From CAZALT01 sp964485515 (GTDB lineage Bacteria; Actinomycetota; Acidimicrobiia; Acidimicrobiales; Acidimicrobilacustridaceae), in assembly GCA_964485515.1 (NCBI GenBank), contig CAZALT010000014.1:1-35134 (forward strand): a stretch of DNA of 35,134 nt, given 5' to 3'. Positions 31,417 to 35,134 of the stretch are shown here, in pieces. Each line of letters starts with the position of its first letter. Position 1 is the first letter of the stretch. The notes below the pieces were generated by a model. The model was not told the DNA's origin, did no database searches, and saw only the letters and a list, made by a program, of their open reading frames with translations. A program made the position numbers and the translations under genes.

Positions 31417-34400
31417 ATGGACAACGGCACACGGGTCCTCGAGGACGCTGTTTGGGCAGCGGCCGAAGGCACCGCTACAGCGGAACATCTCGCACTCATC
31501 GAGGCCGACCCCGACGTCTCGCGTCGTGCCCTCGAAGACCTCATCGACGACTACGACGAGCGGCTCGAAGCGGTCCGCTCGCTGAGCTCTCCCGAACGCG
31601 ACCAGGTCGTTGCCGACTTCGAGGAGTCGCTCGGCCGCCTGGAAGCCGCCTACGACCTGCTGCTGCGGTCCGACGGCTCGGCCCCGCTCGTGGCGTCAGC
31701 CGACCCCACCGGGGAGGTCCGCCTCCAGGCATCGTGGGCGGCGGGCAAGCTCATCGTGTGGGCTGCCGGCCCCGCGGCGGCGCCCGCCGACAACGACGAG
31801 CTGGCGACCCGGCTCGAAGGCGTCGGTGGACCAGAGGTGGGCTGGAGCCTGCACAGCGACCTCCAGCTACCCACCGGGGGTCGTGCCGCGGCCCTGTCCA
31901 TCCCCATCGAACAGGCGCTCGGCTGGCTCGCCGCGGTCGCCGGCGGACTCGGCGGCGACGGCGTCGGCTCGAGCGTGACCTGGCTGGCCCGCGTCGCCGT
32001 GCTCGCCGTGCGCCTGGTCGCCCGTGGTGGCATCGTGCCCACCGTCCACAGCGGCAAGCGCCCCGACGGCAAGAACCTGTCGCTTTCGGTGAAGTGGATG
32101 CCGGCCCTGGTCGACGACGTCGCGGTCTCCGAGTTCGCGGGTGCGATGCCTGCTCCGGTTACGGTGATCGCCAAGGCAGATGCCAGGGCCGTCGTGCTCG
32201 ACGTCCTCGGCACCGTGGTCGACGCCATCGTGAAGAGCGTCGACTTCGGCGACCTTCCCGCACCTCCACCGACGACCCGCACCACGTCGACGGTCGCCGA
32301 GGCGTTGATGACCCGACTCGACGGCTCGCACTTCGAAGCACCCATCGCCGTGGGCGCCGAGGTGTCCAAGCGGGTCAACCGCTGGGCCCGCCCGGTCACG
32401 GGTCTGGCCCGCACCAAGCTCGTCGTGCAGCTCGATCCACCCGACAAGGGCAACGCCTGGTACCTCGCGGTGCTCGGCCGCGACGCGGAAGCCGTCCTCC
32501 AGCCGATCGAGGTGGCCATCGCGTCGAGCAAGTCCACGCAGCCCCTGGCCGACGAGATGACCCGCCTCGAGCGGATCTACGACGTCTTGAAGCGGCCCGG
32601 TGGTCTGCGCCGGGGGCAGGTGTACCTGAGCCAGGACGAGGCGTGGGAGTTCATGACCGCCATCGGACCCATGCTCGACGCCGCTGGGTTCGAGGTCCGT
32701 GCCCCCGCCCTGTCGCGACGCAAGCCGGCCGGTGCGCTGCGCCTCTTCACCGAACCCACGGGCGATTCCGTCGTCGGTGCCCACCAGCTCAGCCACGTCC
32801 GTTGGTCGGCCGTCTTCGACGACGTCGAGTTGACCGCCGCCGAGATCCTCAAGTTGGCCTCCGAGGCCCGCCCGCTCGTCAAGTCCCGGGGTCGTTGGGT
32901 CGAGCTCGACCACGTCGACCTCAAGGAGGCCGCCGCGGCGCTAGCCGAGCGCGCCTCCAAGAAGCAGATGACCGGCGCGGAGATCCTCCGCCACGCCATC
33001 GGCCTCGAAGGATCGCCTCTGGGCAGCGCGCTCGACGTGCAGGGCGGTGGCTGGGCCGCCGAGCTGCTCGAGAAAGCCAAGGCCGTCCCCACCGAACCCG
33101 TCTCCACCCCGCCGCAGTTCAACGGCGAGCTGCGCGGCTACCAGTCCGAGGCGCTCGGCTGGTTGGGCTTCCTCGACGCCGCCGACCTCGGTGGCTGCCT
33201 GGCCCTCGACATGGGCCTCGGCAAGACCCCGACCGTCCTGGCTCAGCTCGCCCGCACACCCGACGACGGCCCCACGCTCGTCGTGGCCCCGCCCGCCGTG
33301 GTCGGCAACTGGGCGTCCGAGGCAGCGAAGTTCGCCCCCGACCTGCGCGTCGTCATCCACCACGGCTCGTCCCGCGCTTCGGCCGACCAGCTCGCCAGCG
33401 AGGTGGCCCGCGCCGATGTGGTCATCACCACCTACAGCACCGCGGTGCGTGACGTCGACGCCCTCTCCAAGCTCACGTGGAACCGCATGGTCCTCGACGA
33501 GGCGCAGGCCATCAAGAACCCGGCCAACGAGACCGCCCAGCAGCTGCGCCGCATCCCGTCTCGCACGCGGGTCGCCCTCACCGGCACACCGATCGAGAAC
33601 GGCCTCGGTGACCTGTGGGCCATCCTCGACTTCACCAACCCCGGCCTCGTCGGCACCCGCCCTGCGTTCATCTCGCAGATGTCCGACTCGGGTGAGGGCG
33701 AAGCCGCCCTCCGTGCGCTCAACGGCATCCTGCTGTTCCGTCGCACCAAGAAGGAGCCGGTCGTCGCCGCCGAGCTGCCCGACCACATCGACGAGCTCGA
33801 CCACTGCACCATGACGCCCGAGCAGATCGGGCTCTACCAGGCGGTGCTCGACAAGCTCCTCGTCGAGCAGAACGACGACACCGCCGAGCCGCGCCAGGGC
33901 GCGATCCTCGCCGCCATCACCGCGCTCAAGCAGATCTGCAACCACCCCGCCGCCTACGAGGACGACGGCCGTCCGCTCGCCGGCCGCTCCGGCAAGCTGT
34001 CGCGTCTCGAGGAGATCGTCGAGTCGGTGTTCGCCGCTGACGAGAAGATCCTGATCTTCACCCACTTCGCCCAGTGGGGCCGCCGCCTCGCCGACCACCT
34101 CACCGAGGTCACCGGCCAGCCCATCTCCTGCTACGACGGCAGCCTCGCCCGGGGCGCGCGCGACAAGCTGGTGGCCGACTTCGAGGCGACCGAGGGGGCG
34201 GGTGCGCTCGTGCTGTCGCTCAAGGCAGGTGGCACCGGCCTCAACCTCACCGCCGCCAACCACGTGGTGCTCTACGACCGCTGGTGGAACCCTGCGGTGG
34301 AGGACCAGGCCCGTGACCGGGCCTGGCGCATCGGCCAGACCAAGACGGTGGTATCGCACCGCCTGGTGTGCCCCGGCACCATCGACGAGCGCGTCGAAGA

Positions 34401-34539
34401 GGTCGTGCAGGGCAAGCGCCACATCGCCGATGTGGTCCTGCCCAAGTCCAGCTCGCTGTCGGACCTCAACGCCGAACAGCTGCGCACCGCCCTCGGCCTC
34501 AAGGCCGACACGCTCCTCACCGAGGAAGAGATCGCATGA
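31417..34539 (+). CDS. SNF2-family DEAD-box-like helicase
   Basis: A 1,040-residue SF2/SNF2 ATPase that translocates on DNA. The C-terminal core has motif I DMGLGKT (598-604), motif II DEAQ (694-697), LTGTP, the helicase_C motifs LSLKAGGTGLNL and DRWWNPAVEDQARDRAWRIGQT (from 954). The region about 405-545 (LSQDEAWEFM ... PLVKSRGRWVELD) matches the SNF2-associated DUF3670 domain of bacterial HelZ-type proteins. The first 400 residues are not recognised. AGGAG lies about 12 bases before the ATG, so the start is fair but not certain. A SWIM-finger partner often found beside such genes is not seen downstream. Its stop overlaps an ATG of a five-codon mini-frame leading into the next gene. Confidence 0.92.
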   Translation: MDNGTRVLEDAVWAAAEGTATAEHLALIEADPDVSRRALEDLIDDYDERLEAVRSLSSPERDQVVADFEESLGRLEAAYDLLLRSDGSAPLVASADPTGEVRLQASWAAGKLIVWAAGPAAAPADNDELATRLEGVGGPEVGWSLHSDLQLPTGGRAAALSIPIEQALGWLAAVAGGLGGDGVGSSVTWLARVAVLAVRLVARGGIVPTVHSGKRPDGKNLSLSVKWMPALVDDVAVSEFAGAMPAPVTVIAKADARAVVLDVLGTVVDAIVKSVDFGDLPAPPPTTRTTSTVAEALMTRLDGSHFEAPIAVGAEVSKRVNRWARPVTGLARTKLVVQLDPPDKGNAWYLAVLGRDAEAVLQPIEVAIASSKSTQPLADEMTRLERIYDVLKRPGGLRRGQVYLSQDEAWEFMTAIGPMLDAAGFEVRAPALSRRKPAGALRLFTEPTGDSVVGAHQLSHVRWSAVFDDVELTAAEILKLASEARPLVKSRGRWVELDHVDLKEAAAALAERASKKQMTGAEILRHAIGLEGSPLGSALDVQGGGWAAELLEKAKAVPTEPVSTPPQFNGELRGYQSEALGWLGFLDAADLGGCLALDMGLGKTPTVLAQLARTPDDGPTLVVAPPAVVGNWASEAAKFAPDLRVVIHHGSSRASADQLASEVARADVVITTYSTAVRDVDALSKLTWNRMVLDEAQAIKNPANETAQQLRRIPSRTRVALTGTPIENGLGDLWAILDFTNPGLVGTRPAFISQMSDSGEGEAALRALNGILLFRRTKKEPVVAAELPDHIDELDHCTMTPEQIGLYQAVLDKLLVEQNDDTAEPRQGAILAAITALKQICNHPAAYEDDGRPLAGRSGKLSRLEEIVESVFAADEKILIFTHFAQWGRRLADHLTEVTGQPISCYDGSLARGARDKLVADFEATEGAGALVLSLKAGGTGLNLTAANHVVLYDRWWNPAVEDQARDRAWRIGQTKTVVSHRLVCPGTIDERVEEVVQGKRHIADVVLPKSSSLSDLNAEQLRTALGLKADTLLTEEEIA

Positions 34540-34549
34540 GCAACCACCG

Positions 34550-34843
34550 ATGAGCGGCAATCGCCGAAAGAGCCAGGGCCGTCGGCGCGGGGGCAACCAG
34601 AAGGCCAAGCCCATCGACCTGTGGCGTCCCGTGCCGCCGCTGTCCGACCTCGAGCCCATCCGGCCCGTCACCGACCCGACCGCCCTCGTGCGCTCGCTCG
34701 GCGATCCGCCGCTCGCCGGTCAGGACCACACCGCGCTCCAGAACATCGCGCTCATCGCCAGCCGCGCCTCCAAGCGCGCCGAGGCGCTCGCCGCGGCCAC
34801 GGGACTCCTCGAGGTCCCCGGCACCGTCGTCGACGACGACTGA
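34550..34843 (+). CDS. Small basic protein downstream of SNF2
   Basis: A 97-residue protein with a very basic, Gly/Arg-rich N-terminus (MSGNRRKSQGRRRGGNQKAK) and an Ala-rich C-terminal helix (about 58-85). I do not recognise it. The basic tail could bind nucleic acid, which would fit the SNF2 neighbour, but this is inference. The ATG starts ten bases after the SNF2 stop. Between them, a mini-frame MSNHR overlaps the SNF2 stop (ATGA) and its own TGA overlaps this ATG, so translational coupling is likely. Confidence 0.65.
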   Translation: MSGNRRKSQGRRRGGNQKAKPIDLWRPVPPLSDLEPIRPVTDPTALVRSLGDPPLAGQDHTALQNIALIASRASKRAEALAAATGLLEVPGTVVDDD

Positions 34844-34940
34844 CGCCAGCGGACAACTCTGGCGGGGCGCTGCTTTCGAGACGGCGTGAGTCGTCGCCGC
34901 GGTTGATGCAAAGCGATCGACGCCGCCCACAGGCGTAGAA

Positions 34941-34964
34941 CCGGCCTGGACGAATCCAGGCCGG
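34941..34964. terminator. Strong 10-bp hairpin with CGAA loop
   Basis: CCGGCCTGGA and TCCAGGCCGG form a perfect 10-bp stem around a CGAA tetraloop, about 100 bases after the last plus-strand gene. There is no T-tract on either side, as is common for actinobacterial terminators. It would end the SNF2 transcript, or a minus-strand gene from the right. Confidence 0.6.
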
Positions 34965-35006
34965 CGCTTCGATTGGCCTGCGCGGTGACTCGGCACGTTG
35001 GCCGCG

Positions 35007-35061
35007 AGTCTCCGCGCAGAGACTGGTTGATCTGATCTCCGCGCCCGAACAAGGGCGGAGA
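35007..35061. other. Two further hairpins in the gene-free tail
   Basis: AGTCTC/GAGACT (35007-35024, 6-base loop) and TCTCC-GC-GCCC/GGGC-GGAGA (35036-35061, two-base bulge, GAACAA loop) follow the terminator-like hairpin. With it they make three stem-loops in about 120 bases, compatible with a small structured RNA or a terminator array. No known RNA family is recognised. Otherwise 34844-35134 holds no plus-strand gene. Confidence 0.3.
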
Positions 35062-35067
35062 GACGCT

Positions 35068-35106
35068 TCAGCGGGCGGGTTCAGCGGGCGGGTTCAGCGG
35101 GCGGGC
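35068..35106. repeat. Three tandem 13-nt repeats at the window end
   Basis: TCAGCGGGCGGGT twice and TCAGCGGGCGGGC once. On the minus strand each copy contains TGA; as 13 is 3n+1, the three copies place a stop in all three minus-strand frames. Confidence 0.9.
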
Positions 35107-35134
35107 TGGCCGGCGCGGTTGGGCCGGTTGCGTC
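35094..35134 (-). CDS. Possible 3' end of a minus-strand gene running off the window
   Basis: Reading leftward from the window end, one frame gives RNRPNRAGQPAR then TGA at 35096-35094, inside the tandem repeat. The basic, Pro/Gly-rich composition is plausible for a C-terminus, but only 12 codons are visible. The other two minus frames are closed by the next repeat copies. Confidence 0.25.
   Translation of the reverse strand, partial: RNRPNRAGQPAR

Noticed and set aside
35068..35106. Tandem repeats as a CRISPR array
   Set aside because: Units are 13 nt, head to tail, with no spacers; the same holds for all other arrays here, and no cas gene is present.

Overview
The window is about 35 kb of high-GC DNA with dense genes on both strands, frequent GTG starts, and stop/start overlaps of 1 or 4 nt. 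A PASTA-domain Ser/Thr kinase, an Eis-family acetyltransferase, GatCAB, an actinobacterial-type alanine dehydrogenase and leaderless promoters (TANNNT, six or seven bases, then the start codon) point to an actinobacterium. An acidimicrobial lineage is my guess from overall gene style, not a proven assignment. I see no rRNA, tRNA, CRISPR array, insertion sequence or prophage.

Left third (1-12,120), housekeeping and envelope. It holds NAD-dependent DNA ligase LigA, a small one-pass membrane protein converging on it, a Ser/Thr kinase with four PASTA repeats, a small SCP2-like protein, and the gatC-gatA-gatB operon for tRNA-dependent amidation. Two related secreted lipoproteins, an Eis-like GNAT and an 86-residue protein of unknown function follow.

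Middle (12,265-28,414), amine/polyamine uptake and catabolism. Two aldehyde dehydrogenases (one strongly like gamma-aminobutyraldehyde dehydrogenase PatD), four different class III PLP aminotransferases, a DAO/PuuB-type FAD oxidoreductase, a complete PotABCD-type importer, L-alanine dehydrogenase and an Lrp/AsnC regulator sit together. The inferred logic is import of a polyamine or related amine, deamination by oxidase or transaminases, oxidation of the aldehydes to acids, and recycling of alanine to pyruvate plus ammonium by alanine dehydrogenase, under Lrp-type control. A 21-bp inverted repeat lies between the divergent patD and potA genes.

Right third (28,516-35,134). It holds an unrecognised 412-residue protein, a secreted metzincin-like protease with three C-terminal SLH repeats, a 1,040-residue SNF2 helicase and a 97-residue basic protein. 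The last 290 bases hold hairpins and a tandem repeat, and perhaps the 3' end of a minus-strand gene.

Two patterns run across the window. At least five genes carry a TANNNT hexamer six or seven bases before the start codon, which fixes several starts. Many intergenic spacers carry a short tandem repeat, each with a different unit (6, 7, 8, 13, 13, 18 and 21 nt).
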